Assembly: GCA_951230915.1 (NCBI GenBank)
Contig: OX579637.1
Location: forward strand, 1,240,001 to 1,304,000
Direction of reading: 5' to 3'
From: Antitrichia curtipendula
Taxonomy: Eukaryota; Streptophyta; Bryopsida; Hypnales; Leucodontaceae
Length of the DNA stretch: 64,000 nucleotides
Shown here: in pieces, positions 35,336 through 48,880 of the stretch
Layout: the number at the start of each line of letters is the position of its first letter
Numbering within the stretch: position 1 is the first letter of the stretch
Program-made: the position numbers and the translations under genes
The notes under the pieces: generated by a model
Told to the model about the DNA's origin: nothing
What the model saw: the letters and a program-made list of their open reading frames with translations, nothing else
The model's database searches: none

Positions 35336-37628
35336 ATGAAGATGTGCTCATTAATGTTCACTTGGGAAAGAAATTTTGGCTTACTGTGTTCTGTTGGTCT
35401 TCCCTTCACTCTGTTGTGGACATATTTAATTCATGAAAATAGGGAATTCCAAAGACGTTTAGCAGCAGTACAATATCTGTAGGGCATGATGTTTACGTTC
35501 AGTAACATGTATCTCGTCTGCTCAGACGTTTCATGCAATGTCATCGCAAACGTCAAAAACTGTGTGCTCATATCCCGCTGGACGTTGCATGTTATGCAGT
35601 TCTGCGGGATTCCTCAATTGTGGACTTTTACAGCGACACTACCTTGCTGTACTGGGCCATCCTTTGTGAATTTCTGAACAACAGATCAAATCACGTCAAT
35701 TGTGGAGTTCTCCAGGCAACAGGTATTTCATCTTAACTTTGAATTCAATCCATACTTTGTAGGAACAAGGTAGTTTCATGCAATGACTGCCCACATGTTT
35801 CCCACTTTCTGAACTTCTTTAAAAAGAGACATGTGGATTGTTCGTCTAAAGTTACACGAAATAATGTATAAAACAAGTCATTGTGTGTTGGGTCACTGAT
35901 GCACAGAAAATGTTGTAGTTGCCATTCTGAATCAAAAGAAAGGACGATGGGAAATGAATAGTACACCTACCGTTGTATTCTTTGGATGTACATTTCGTTA
36001 CGCTGCATGTGCTCTCTTTTTGGCAGCTCGTTGCCCAAGTCACTAACATTCCTGTCTCCATGAACGTTTATGTTGACATCCACAACGTAAAGTCCGGCGA
36101 CACATAACCTGTTGAGGATGACATGTGAGAGTCTCAGCTGACGTCTTCTTTGACGTTCAGTCGGACATCACTTGAAACATTTTTAGAGCTGATTGCCGAT
36201 GTGGTCACAGCTCTCATATTCTGTTATATACGTCAGGACTATGGACGTCCTTCCGTGAGGCAATGACCACCTCATGTTCACTACCATGTTCACGGTGGAT
36301 ATTACTTCTAAGGCATTGGCATCTGGAAGAGCAGTTTCTGTACACATGATTGTACTAAAGTGCTCCTTAGGCACAGTACCGCAGCGGACGTGTTGTCAAA
36401 TTTAAAACATTTCACTTCATTCAATTATATAACCGCATTTCCTACAACCTTCATGGCTTTCAATTGTAACTTGAAACACGTGATTTGTTTAACCGCGCTG
36501 TCTCAGTGGCGTTTCTCATAGGAAATGCATTTCTGTACATTAAGCGCAGAAGGGGCTTAGTAATAGACATCGCAACGACGATGACAGCTACCTGAAATGA
36601 CGTGTCCTAAAACATGATGCGGTCAAACGTCATGATGTATTGGCCTGCTAGGCGCGTTCCGTAATATGTCCAAGGAGGTGCTGAGTGCTTGTAGAGATGT
36701 CAATAACAGCACGTTGTCTTCCTTTAGTTCTACATGGTACAACGCATTTCTTGTCATGTGTCATACTCATGTGATGTGCATTGAGGAAGTCTTACATCTT
36801 CTGTATAGTTACCTTTAAAGTGTTAAGTTTCAAGGACCTTTCCTCACTTCACGCGGGACACCCATTGCGCGAGACTTCTCCCTCTCATTTGAAATGGCGG
36901 GTAGTATCGTTCAATAGTATCCTTGCAAAATGTGTGGATAAGACCCCAACATCTTAAGCATTTACCTTCCACACATTTTTGTATTCCTAGCATGTATAGG
37001 GATATTCAATTTCATAGTTCAGCCCTTATGGAATTCACTGTCGTCATCGTATTAGGTTCTCTGGTGCCTTCACTATACCTGACATGCTACAAGGCATTGC
37101 ATGTGACGTACATTTTTTACAGTGTCTTACAAGACATCAGGAATGACGTTTTGCCGTTACGTATCACGGACATTTGCATATTGCCTGATGTCCTCTGCAA
37201 CTCCTCTTGTCCACTGCAAGAGTGCTTGACGGAGTACTGTTTTGACGTCATTGCTTGTCTTTTCTATATAACTTGGTTCTAATTGTTGTGGAGTCATGTC
37301 CATGCTTCAATCGTACACCACCTTGCCAAATGGGTGAAATGTTGTTCAAGGTGAGGGCAATAAGTCCCATCACATAATGCAAAGTCATAAAGAAATTTCA
37401 GGTTCACCTGTCTACACAAATAATAGGAGGAGAACCGGAAGTGAGGTGATACAGTGCAAAAGTTGAGGGGACCTGTGTGCAGTGCATGGTGTATTCCTTT
37501 CCCTCCACCAATGTGGGGCCAACCTCGACCTCACAATGTTCTCTGTGGTTGCAGCTGCCTGTTGAGCAAGACAGAATCCGCAACGTCGCATGTGACGCCT
37601 TTTGTCTTCCTTGACATCAGAAGCAGTA
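35336..37628. other. upstream region of tnp2 inside the CACTA element
   Basis: No coding exon can be supported. GACGT, GACATC and CATGTC words continue. It probably holds the tnp2 promoter and leader; small frames at 35486-36374 and 36923-37282 are not accepted. Confidence 0.5.
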
Positions 37629-40600
37629 ATGCGTGCCTCAGATGCGAGACGGGGCACTCGTATCCGCATCAACAGAGACGGACGTGTGCTTCGTCACATT
37701 CCAGTTGGAGACTTGATTTTGCAGACTGAGTTGAGGGTGGTCACGGAGTTGAATTTGAGGAAGTATCCTTATCCTTGCAAGAATTGTCATGGAGCACGGC
37801 GCAAAAAAATTGATGTTATTAGGAAGCATCACAGCGAGGTGGGCAGAGATGCCTTTCTCACGAAGTCCATGATAGGGGGTGACCCTCCTGATGGTTATCC
37901 TCCAAATGGCATTTGGATGGAAGATCTTGCATATGATGACGACATCATAGACGCAGAGGCGAACGTAGAAGATGTCCATGTTCCTCTTCAGGATGACGGA
38001 GGGGGACCAGGTGCTGCGCATGACAGCGGAGGGGCTGCGCATCCGGAGTCTGACCCAACGCTTGATGCACAACACAACGTGCAAAGGCAATTGCTCCAGG
38101 CCCTCGACCGCGGTGATGCCATACACACCGAATCAATGGCAGCAAACAATGCTCCTGAAGACGTCGAACAACGTAGATGACATGGAACGTCTTTTTCAGC
38201 ACGCAACAACGGTAGTGTACTCAGGTGCGACGTCCAGTATTCTGTCTGCCACCATCATCATCATGAACATGTGTGTTGTCTTCCGTGCAAGCAACAAGTT
38301 CACGGACGAACTCTTACATTACTTATCATCAGATTTGCTTCCTTCAGACAACAAGCTGCCCAATAGTCATTATGAGGCAAGAAAGCTCATAAGGAACTTG
38401 GGCTTGCAATACAATAATATCCATGCTTGTCCATACGGCTGCGTTCTATATGAAGAGGAGCATGCTGATTTGAATGTGTGCCCCAAGTGTGGAAGTGCGC
38501 GTTGGGCGCAAGGTTCCACTTCTATACCAGCGAAGGTGATACGACACTTCCCACTGATACCAAGGTTGAGGCGTATGTTTTGGTCTTCTGAAATTGCAGT
38601 GATGCTGAGGGGTTGGACAAAGCATGTCAACGAAGACGGCGTCATGAGGTCAGTGGTGGACAGTCCTGCTTGGAAACATGTCGACCGCGACGTTCTCTTT
38701 GACAACTTTGGAGTTGAGAGCAGGAACTTGCATATGGCACTTGCATTGGATGGCGTGAATCCTTTCAAGTTGAACAATACAAACTGGTCGACGTGGCCCA
38801 TTCTCATACTCATTTATAACTTTGAGCCATGGTTTGTGACAAAGAAGTTCTTCATTTCGCTATGCATCTTAATTTCAGGGAAGCAGTCACCGACATCCAA
38901 AAACATTGATGTTTTTATCAGACCTTTGCTCCGCGAGCTTTTCCAGTTGTGGGAAGGTGTAGTGGCCCAAGATTTTTCAAGACCCAAAGGAGAACGCCGT
39001 TTTATCATGCGAGGGCTATTGATGTGGACCATTTCCGATTTCCCAGGGTACGGTCTCATCTCAGGCCTATGCTGCAAAGGATACAAGGGGTGTCCTTGTT
39101 GTGGTCCTGAAACGGAGTCTAGACTAGCAAGGACAAGTGATGTTCTTGCCAACCGTAGTACACGAGGTTCAAAAATAGTGTATGGAGGCATCCAAAGGTA
39201 TTTGAATCGGCAACACCCGTATCGCCGAAACCGGCGTTTCAACGGACGTCTTGAGCTGCGTGCGAGGCCTCGGACAATGACTGGTCAGGACATTATTCGT
39301 TACGCTGCATGGCGGCAAGTCTATCTTGACCTTGGTGGAAAAGAGGACGCCAAAGATGACCCTGTGCATTGTACAGGTGTGAAACGCCTATCAGCCTTCT
39401 ACGAACTAGCGTATTGGGAGGTGAGTATGCATCCTTTCTCTCTTTGGGCACTCTTGTCAATGTCTGAAACGTGGATGTCCATGTCGTAGGTTATACTGAA
39501 GGTTTCATGCTTCCTTCCAAATGTAATTATCTATGTTATACACTATTGTATTGGGTCTTTTGACCGTGCATGCTGCACGGCCACTCAATACTTTGGTAGT
39601 CAGTTGACAGTGAATAAAGGGATGCGTCATGTTTGACGTCTATGTAGACGTCCTTGTAAGACCCGATGTGTGATTCGGATGTCAATGTAGACATTATTGT
39701 GTCTAGGGAGACATCTCAGACAACAGTTTGTGCTAAGAAAGTGTCACCTTCTGACATTTTTTTACTTTCCTTCAATAGCATCTTCTGGAACGACACATGC
39801 TGGACGCCATGCACTGTGAGAAGAATTTGTGTGAGAACTTTGTGAAGACATTGCTGTCAATGACTGATACCCCAGGGAGTCGTGTGGACACTCAAGAACT
39901 TGGAATCCGTGAGGAAACCTGGTTGCAAGCGCCAAGGCGGCGCAATGATGATTTCCACATGCCGCATGCACCGTACGTCCTGTCGGCGCAGGAACGAGTG
40001 GAGTTTATTGCTATAGTGAGCAACATACGGACACCCACGAACTACGTCAGTGCAATTCAAAAACGATTCAAGGATGGAAAACTGCAATACATGAAAACGC
40101 ACGACTATCACGTGCTCATGCAACAGGTAAGCCACATAGACCCGAGCAGCATTCGTAGTATGTCCTTATGAAGGTAATCCCAATAGCAGAAGGTCATGCT
40201 CATGCTTGGACTGAAATATCGGACATATCGCATGGCGAAGCTATCGCTTACAATGTTAACATGTTTACATCGCATCTTCAGTATGCTTTACAAGGAAAGC
40301 TGTGTCTTCCTGCAAATGCTGATGTACCGCATGTCCTTCTTCATAGCTTGAACGGTTTGTAATTTCCAAGTGCTGCATTAGAACATGTATATGTCACTGT
40401 CAAAGTGCCTGTGCGGCGGGGACGTGCTGTGTCGGACATCATTGAAGCCAGTGCAGTAGCCCACAATGCACTGTAGCGTCTTCTTTGGTGGTACAAAAAT
40501 TGTATGCCGAGCTTTTCCGGACACAACAGTGCCAAATGGAAGACATTTTGAGGCACGCAGTGCCGTTGCTGCTGTTTTAGACGTCCCATTCAATGTCCAA

Positions 40601-42214
40601 TCGTGTCATTAAATGTCTACTTGAATGTCAAGACGGACAGTGAACTAACCCCTCGTCATCTATGTTGATGTAGATTTTACCAGTGGCTGTTCGAAACATT
40701 TTAGATGACAATGTGCGGCTGGCTATAATAAAAACCAGCAGAGTGTTCCAAAGACTCTGCGACAAGGAAGTGAAGGAGACAGACAAGGACACTGTCATGC
40801 ATAATGTAATTATGGCAACTTGTCTGTTGGAAAAGGAGTTTCCTACAACTTTCTTGAACATTATGACACACCTGCCAATGCATCTTGTGGAGCAGTTATT
40901 TATTTGTGGCCCGGTGCATTGTCGATGGATGTATCCTATTGAGCGGTACATGAAGACATTGAAGGATTATGTTCGCACGTACGCACATCCGGAAGGTAGC
41001 ATAGCTGAAGGATATCGAAATGAAGACACACTTGGCTTCTGCACAGAGTATATGAAAGATTATGAAGGGACGTCTGAACGAGTGTGGGATGCTGAAGAGG
41101 ACGCCATCATGACGGATGAAGTGATACATTCTAGGGCACCTCAACCACGACGATTGTCAAATGAAGTGCGTAAGCACGTCCATGCATTCGTCATCGACAA
41201 TGCACCATGCTTGGAGACCTGGAGGCAGTGAGTACCATTTGCTTGTCTTTAGTGTCCACTACAAGAAGTCAGAAGCTTGTACACATACTTCTCCATTTTT
41301 TTGGTTAGCCTGAATACCGAGGAAAGTGATATGCAACATTTTAGCCAAATGACTAGATCTTTTAATTTTCATTGCGTAGGGAGTACATTGACGCTCGGAC
41401 TCAGAGATGGGAGCAGCGGGAGGTCTTTCGTCAGCAATGTAGGCGGTCAAATCCCAGAAGACCTGTTCGATATCCAGAAGAACTCAATGATCTGCCACCT
41501 TTTGCGGACCGGTTGACGTCTGTAGTGACAGAAGCTGAACGTTCTGGACGTCACATGGAACACGATGTCGTCTAGTACAAGCAACCTCCACAGCGAGATG
41601 CAACATCACATCGTCAAATGTACTGTCATGGAAAGCACTTTCGCGTCCGCAGTTGTGAGGGAAGCTTGGTCACACGGGACTCAACTGTGGTAGCAAGTTT
41701 TTCCCGTCAACTTCGATGGGGACTTCGGAACGGAAGGCCGTTGGAAGCCACAGAGGAGTATGTGGGGTACATTGAAGAAATATTGGTTCTAGATTACAGG
41801 AACCATTGCGTCACAGTGCTCTTATGTGATTGGGTACGGGGGACACGGGAAGCCAGGCAACCAAGCATAGAGAGAGACCAATACGGCTTCAGCGTTGCGA
41901 ATTTCAATCAAATGGATGGGCGGGTCCATGCCGATTCATTTGCTTTTCTTCTACATTGCCAACAAGTTTTTTTCTCGGATGATCCACATCGTCCTGGGTG
42001 GAAGGTGGTGTGCCGCACAGATGTTCGCGAGAGACGTATGGCATAGCACAATGCGGACGTCCTGCCAGAGATGCTTGTACTGCGTAACAATGCTGACTTT
42101 GTGGCGCTGCAACCACTGGCAAGAGAAACGGAGCCAATACGACGTCCAAAGGAAGACGTAGAAGACTTGATCGATGTAGCAGACAACAATGCCATGTCAG
42201 AGGACGAAGGATAG
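37629..42214 (+). pseudogene. tnp2: CACTA tnp2 transposase (Transposase_21 type) with DUF4218- and DUF4216-like C-terminus
   Basis: Four exons: 37629-39420, 39779-40126, 40674-41227 and 41380-42214, with donors GTGAGT, GTAAGC and GTGAGT. The N-terminus has KYPYPCKNCHGARRKK and FLTKSMIGGDPPDGYPPNGI, typical of bryophyte-type Tnp2. The transposase core follows: SNKFTDELLHYLSSDLLPSD, NIHACPYGCVLYEEEH, CPKCGSARW, WKHVDRDVLFDNFGVESRNL, ALALDGVNPFKLNNTNWSTW, MWTISDFPGYGLISG and CCKGYKGCPCCGPET. Exon 2 starts HLLERHMLDAMHCEKNLCEN. Exon 3 (LPVAVRN ... LPMHLVEQLFICGPVHCRWMYPIERY) is DUF4218-like, and exon 4 (YVGYIEEILVLDYR, DQYGFSVANFNQ, VFFSDDPHRPGWKVV) is DUF4216-like. Damage: a one-base insertion near 38165-38180 shifts the frame, and TAG codons lie at 41573 and 42044; coding similarity continues past each. 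The summed exons are one base over a multiple of three, as that insertion predicts. Confidence 0.9.
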
Positions 42215-43699
42215 CACCGGCTTCTCTACCTTCACAATTATGTTACAAACAGCGGAAAGACGTTGATGACGACGTGAGGGACATGGTGTGCACTGTCCGT
42301 AGTGACGTCCGTCATGGGTCTCGCTGTCCAATTTCGGGATGAATATCGAAGTTCCCAGTCGTCGCTACTGTTAGCCGTCCATTCTCTGTAGGAGTGCCTA
42401 CATATTGAGGAGAGCGTTGTTTGTAGGCTGAACATCTGACAATTTCTGTATGTAATGTTTAAACGGATGTGCACCAAAATGTTTGGTGCATTTCCACTTT
42501 CGTAGTCCTTGTGTTCGGAAATGCTTTCTTTTTTTCCTCACAATGATTTTGTGGGAAGGGCATGCATCAAGATACATTGTAGTCGATGTGTTCATTGGGA
42601 ATGAGTAAGCTGTCCTCATCAATGCATGTTCTTCATTATAATAGTTTGGAAATAGACTATGCATACGATGCTTGAAGTGCTCATCGTGTGTTGCATACAA
42701 ATGAAATGAATAAGATGGTCATGCATTGAAAAGCTAGTCCTGTATAAGGTAATGTGAACAGATAATGCCATTGTGGAGAAATATTTCCGTATTTGCTGTT
42801 CAACCTGCTTACTCTTCACTAGCCAACTGGAGGACATCAACGCAACGGAAAGAATGCAATGCTAGATTTCCTTAGAGATGTCAAAATAAAACAGACGTCT
42901 CTGAAGACATTTGCAGAAACTGCAAACATAATTGTGAACAGCATAGTGTTAGCCCAGAAGTCCCCGGAAATGTAACTTTGTTACGACAGACGTCTGTACT
43001 ATCGCGTAGATGTCCTCTAGGGCAAGTGACGTCACATCACGACATCTAAGCAGACATGTAAAGGTTACTCCAAACACCCACATGAACATCATACTCCTTG
43101 TATAGAAGTCTCCGGGCAACTCATGACACCGCAAGAGACGTCCGGACTGACGCTACTATGTCCTGACAGACATCTGAATAAGCGTCATGACATCTGAGGA
43201 AACAACAATAGGAGGAACACAAATGCCATAAATATGCATTTTTTAAATCCGGGCTGACGTGGCTGTGCCACGCCAGCACCAAAAATTGCCATGTAGACAA
43301 TTTCCCGATATGCTACCACGTCATCTGCCATGTCAACTTCTTTAGATTTTTTCAAGCACGGGCACTGCCCGGCCCCAGTTTTTCCCTGTCGGGCAGCCAA
43401 TTTAATTTTAAAAAATCCAAAAAACTGATTTTACAGTCGATGAAAAAAGGTCAACCTTGTTGACGTGGCAGTTCATATTTTTACAGACACTACTCCGGAC
43501 ATGCTTCTGTCTTGAAGCATGTCTGAAGAAAACTTCACATCAAGCAAGCTCGAAGTGGTTACCACCTCAATCTCGGCTTGTCCGCTGCAACATCCATTAA
43601 GATATGTCCGAAATGGAAAACCGTCTTCCAGACACGCAGACGTCTCCATCGACACACTGTGTTCAACTTTTGACACTCCATGTCTAATGCCTCATGTCC
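42215..43699. other. right subterminal region of the CACTA element
   Basis: Non-coding. GACGT, GACATC and CATGTC words are frequent; GCTGACGTGGCTGTGCCACG at 43253 and GTTGACGTGGCAG at 43459 match words at the left end. Candidate transposase-binding sites. Confidence 0.55.
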
Positions 43700-43727
43700 A
43701 AAAAAACACGAGTTTCTTATAGTGCAA

Positions 43728-45480
43728 TAAAGGGATTTTGTCACTTAGAACTTTAAAATTCACAACCATAGACTAGAAGCCCCCCAAAGCAGCATTGCCA
43801 AGGTATAAACGGTGGTTGCTTTAGGATTAATACAAAACTTATAAACTTAAGAACTTGTACAAATATCGACAAGTCAATAACCAACTCCAACAAGTATAAA
43901 TAAGGGCCAACTTTAAAGGGCCTCCAATGTCTTTAAAAGGAAACTTAAAAAACAACAACAATGGAGCTTGAAATGTGCCAAAAACACACTAAAAATTGGC
44001 AACTTGGCCTAAATGGCCGAAATCCAACTAAATGGAACTGATTGTGTAAAATGAGCCAAAAGATGGCTACAGTGGGTTAATTGAGAGGAGAATGAGTATC
44101 TTTACATATGTTTCTAAGGGCACTCACCCCCCTCCTTTCCTACATGGTAATCTTATCAATTAAGATTTTCATCATAATCCACAAATTTTAACTTTCTACG
44201 TTGGATTTAACTCTAATTTTTTATGAAAGACTCCAAAACTCAAATGAATTGTGCCAATGGCTTCAAAAGACCATTTTTAGTCATGAAGAATCCCCACCCC
44301 TTTTTCTTATGCTAAAAAACCATTGAAAGCTAGCGTCAACTTAAACACCCAAAAGGTTAAAAAAACAACTTTTGGAGGTTAACTTTTTCTGTGGAAAGTG
44401 ACTATTCTAGAGTTTTAAATAGGTATGGGGAAGTAAGAAAAGACCTAATTTGGACCTCATTCCGGCTTTGTACTCTCCTAGTACGCCGGTCTTGAGATAA
44501 TCTTGTTAGTTTGGGGTCTTTTAGCTATCAAAATGTCTTGAAATTGGTTGGAGTGTGTTATTAGCATAAAATATTCTAGTCTAATTTTTCGTGAAATTTT
44601 ACCGCACCTCAGATAATTTCCATGAATTTTTCATCATGAAACTTGGAGGTTGATCGTCTAGAAAAATATCTTCTGACTACCAGAAAATTCTGAAACTTTT
44701 TGTAGAAACTCTTACAAAATCCTCAAAAAGATGTGCAAGCCCATATTTTTACTTTGCACATTTGAAAAAGAATAATGAAAATTCCACTATCACCTTTAAT
44801 TTTCAATGAACATGGAATCTTTCACATGGAGGGGACTCTTACAGAACTGACTTTGCCGTTGGACTTTTAGCATGATTTTTGCCTAGAACTATTGTACTTA
44901 TACTATAGATGCCCTCCATTAGTCCATCTTGAGTTTTCTTCACTTGTGGGCTAACAATTGGGATTTTCAATATTTCGTTGATACAATGGGGAAACTAAAA
45001 ACTTTCTTTGGGATTGACTTAGAGTTCTCACATATGTTCCCTTGGACTAACTTAGCCATATTCTATCACATATAAGGCAGGTTTAGCCAATTTGAGACAT
45101 TCTACTAAATGACTGCAATATATACAATTTTTGAATTTCTACCCTATTTACATGCGAGATTTGGGATATGTTTTAGAAAAAGCAACTAATTATGACCAAA
45201 TACCATAATGGCATGTGACATATCTATTTTAGCTTTACACTCTTTTTAGCACTTTTTGTATAATAAATCACACTCAAAATACTAATAAACAAAACAAAAC
45301 AAAAAGTGAGTCCCAGGTGACAAATTTGTCACTCACAAGGGATAGTTCGACGACACCAGACATTCAGAGATTGTCCTCTCTCTGCTGTCAAGCATAATGA
45401 ATTGATATAAGAATCTCTCACTAGGAACCGACAGCATTCAAAAATCCAAAATAAAAATCCATTACATGACATACAATTGA
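43728..45480. other. AT-rich intergenic DNA right of the CACTA element
   Basis: No supportable gene, RNA or repeat was seen. It begins directly after the CAA target duplication (43725-43727). Confidence 0.55.
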
Positions 45481-48400
45481 CTCAGTTTATGAAGAAAAAT
45501 CATAGGGGTCTGATGATGAATGAGATTGTGCCTTACCAAACTCCAAGTTTTGGGAGTCATCCGCTCAAATGATCTGTAGTTGATTGCATCAATGCCAAAG
45601 TCATCTGGAGGATTTTGTGACTCTACCACCAACTTATGTCATTGAGGCAACTCTAGAGGAGGGGTAAGTTCCGTGTATCTCTCCTCTTTTGTTTGGATCT
45701 CTTGGATCGACTCCACCTAAGACTCTAATTCAATTGACTGGCCAAAATTATCCTCTTCTTGAAGATAATGAATACTAGTTTTCATGTCCCATGTTATAGG
45801 ATCAGAAGGGTCAACATCCAAAAGCAGATCGGGATGTATCTCTTTTGTCAAATTGTACTTTGTATCTTCTTTAAGATTGACCCACATCTCTTTCTCTACA
45901 TTAAGCACAATCATCCTCTCTACGTTGAGTTGATTCTACTCCTCTAGTTTGGACCCAATCTCCTCTACTGTAGTGGGATTTTCTACTTCTTGTGCCTCAA
46001 GGAGACTATCATCACCAAGTTCAGGTCCAGCCTTGTTGCGCTTGCAAAGGAGGAGAGGAAAGCAACATCATTGTCCTCTTTAAAGGTCATATTTGTTATA
46101 TTGAGACTTTTCGTAGCCTCATTTTTATCCTCAACTTGAGGATAAACCACTTTATCTCTTTACTAATATTTTTTTATAAATAGGTAACAACAACAACTTT
46201 TAGAATTTCATTATAGAATCATTATTTTAGCATTATTATTTTTTGGTTCAAATTACTATTTTTTTAAATGAATTGTCCAATAATTAGCATTTTGTCTTAA
46301 AATCTGTAAAAAGTCTCAATATAACAAATATGGCCTTCTTAGGCATAATGTTAGGATTACCTTTGGGTCAAAGATAATCCACAGGAGAAGGAAGAATTGG
46401 CTTTGGACAGCGGACAAAAAAAACCGCTTCCACAGCCTCAATATGTTGCTCCCTTCAAGAATAGCCCAAGACAGGATTATCTAGAGATAAGAGAGCGGCC
46501 TTCATTGCATTCAACTCCTCCTCAATTTACTTGAGTCTGGAGTTTTAGGCCTTGACAACTTTCAACCTTTCATTTTCTGCCTCCATTGCATTCACCCTCT
46601 CTCTTTCAATCCTATCCTCTCCCCTCTTTTTAGCTTTCTTCTATCCTCTTGTTCCCTTTAGAATTCTTTATTCTCCTCCTTCACTTTAACAAGCGCCACT
46701 TGCCCAGGGACAAAAGGAAAATAAAAGGTTGAAAGGGGTCCCGATGGAGGTTCAATGAATTGGGCTTCATTATCTTCGATACTTGATGGACCTGCGACAT
46801 TGACCTCTCTATCGTAATTGAAAATCTCCAAATCCAAATAGTTGTCCAATTTGTCATTGAGATTAGCAAATAGAATGATATCCTTTGTGGGCTTCTTTCC
46901 CTTTATCTGCCTACTTGAGCCTTCACCAAATTCCGAGACGAGAGCTCAATTGAGCACTTAGAAGTCCTACTTGCAAACCTAGATGTCACCTCTCCTCATT
47001 GGACCTTTGTTTGACCCGAACTTGTTGAGGGTGATTGTTGTATTCCCGTGCTCACTAACAAACTGCTACAACACCACAATCTCATCTTAGCTATCCTCCC
47101 TTGTGGGCGAGGAGTCAGAGTCCAACTCTATGGTACCGAGAAGTCAAGGACAAATGTAATTCAAGCGATATAGTGAGTTATCATGACAAAAGTTTTAGAT
47201 GTCCTACCTCTTCCTATGCTTTTCCACCATCTATTAGTACTTTTGAGACAAATGTCTATCAGTAAGTGTATAGCAATAGAATCCATACAATTGCAAGAAA
47301 ATATTAGTGGTCAATTATCATCTCTCAGATTTGTTTGTCTTGTCAATATTATCTTTGAGGCAAAGATAATAGTTTTGAAAATATGAATTTGAGTTGGAAA
47401 TAAACACAATCTTTAACTAAAAATTCACATGCATTTGATTACAAAAAAAAAGAGTATTGAACTTATCTTTGAATTGAAGATAAAATTGAGTTGGTTTTAT
47501 TGTTTTATCTTAGTTGCTATCATGAATTTTGACACTGATGGACATTGATGACATTCTCTCCTGTGACGCAAAAACTTTGAAGTAAGTTAATATAGAACTC
47601 CATTCGGAGCTCAAATTTTTTGACCCTATACTTTGCCTCTATATTTTTCCACCACCCAGTGTAATAAGTGGTGTCTAATGTCAAATATTTGTCCTTCGTA
47701 CAATCTATGCCTTTTCCCACACCGTCTAGACCTTTTCTGAATAAGAAGAGCATCTTGATTGTTGTGGGTGTCTTCACATGGTTAATGACTACTTCACTTC
47801 TGCTCTGACTTATCAAAAATAAACTTGGACAACTTGAGCTTGTACACTTTCATGTTCATTCTTGCAAAACCTATGTAGGTCTCGGTGGCATAGTCGTCCT
47901 CTATAATCCACAGCCACACGTGGAGCTCAGAGAACCTAGGCATCATGCGGTTTTAGAGGAATGTCAGCAACGGGCCTGCCAGTAGTGCATTGCTAGAGCC
48001 AAGTGTTGGTCTCGGAAGTTGGCGGAAGTCAATAATTGCCAGAGGCAGATTCCTCTCTATATATGACCACAAGTGAGTTGTACAAAATGCTTGCCAATAA
48101 CACTCGTGCCCTCAAACGTAGACAACGCCGTCCGTGAATGCGGGAATCATCTTCATTTGAATGAAGCGCCTGAGTGTGGGATAGATCATGGGAAACTTAT
48201 CATGGCCCTTCAAGTCAGTAGTAGACTTCATTTTTGCCTCATTTTTCAATCGGTTCATATAGAAACTGTTAGAAAATTACGGTTAGCAAGAAGTCCCACA
48301 AGGCACCTGTGAAACAACTTTTACTTTTGAAAGCCTTTTAGACCTTCCCTATTGTAATGATGTTTACGTCCAAAAACTTGAACGCCCAAACCATAGCTTG

Positions 48401-48880
48401 TAGCTCCACACGCATGATATTCTTGCATTTCCTACGCTCCACCTAATTAGTTGCAGCTATGTTGTCAGAGACAGAGACCCTTGTCCTTCCAATAGAGACT
48501 TTGGGGTAGTCTCTAGTCCGACCGAGAGTTCTTCCGAGCAGATGGAGGGTGTACTCCTCTAGATCCCAGTTAGGGAGGTGCCCCATATGTTTGAAGAACT
48601 CTCTTTTGAGGTATAATTTCTTAGAATCAAAGGTTTTCATTTCATTGTAAGGCTTTTCAGTGATAGGATCTATCAACACCCCCTTCATGTGCAATCGGAT
48701 GAACTTGTCCTAGAGTTTGTAAACTGCATTGGGTGATGAACTTTATTTCATTCTTTACGTCAAACACTAACTTCACCTTTGCACCTTCTCCCTTTGGATT
48801 TATGCTTTTTAGTTTGACCATGACCTCGTCAATAAATTTATGCTTGGGCGCAATATTTTGCAATAGAAGTTAGTGCGGCT
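45480..48880 (-). pseudogene. heavily broken unrecognised element gene with coiled coil
   Basis: Minus-strand coding remnants in order, 5' to 3'. Near 48860: HKFIDEVMVKLKSINPKGEG. Near 48690: KGVLIDPITEKPYNEMKTFD and KREFFKHMGHLPNWDLEEY. Near 48030: LPLAIIDFRQLPRPTLGSSN. Near 47940: RFSELHVWLWIIEDDYATET. Near 47760: YLTLDTTYYTGWWKNIEAKY. About 46850-46430: a coiled coil (RIERERVNAMEAENERLKVV, IEEELNAMKAALLSLDN) crossed by several in-frame stops that fit Gln or Arg. About 45914-45500: PDDFGIDAINYRSFERMTPK. Frameshifts separate the blocks. I do not recognise the family. The mixture of a globular N-terminus and a long coiled coil resembles transposon ORFs rather than a host enzyme. Confidence 0.4.

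Larger units (their letters stand above)
27861..43724 (+). mobile_element. complete CACTA (En/Spm) DNA transposon, 15,864 bp
   Basis: Both ends carry the same 25-bp terminal inverted repeat, which begins CACTATAAGAAACTCGTG and continues with seven T (27861-27885; complement at 43700-43724). Three-base target duplications CAA flank it (27858-27860 and 43725-43727), as expected for the superfamily. Inside are a TnpA-like gene (minus, 32228-29509) and a tnp2 transposase gene (plus, 37629-42214), arranged head to head around a 70-bp tandem array. The words GACGT, GACATC and GATGTC recur throughout, most visibly near the ends, like the iterated subterminal binding sites of CACTA elements. Both genes carry disabling mutations, so the copy is intact in structure but probably not autonomous. 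Confidence 0.95.
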
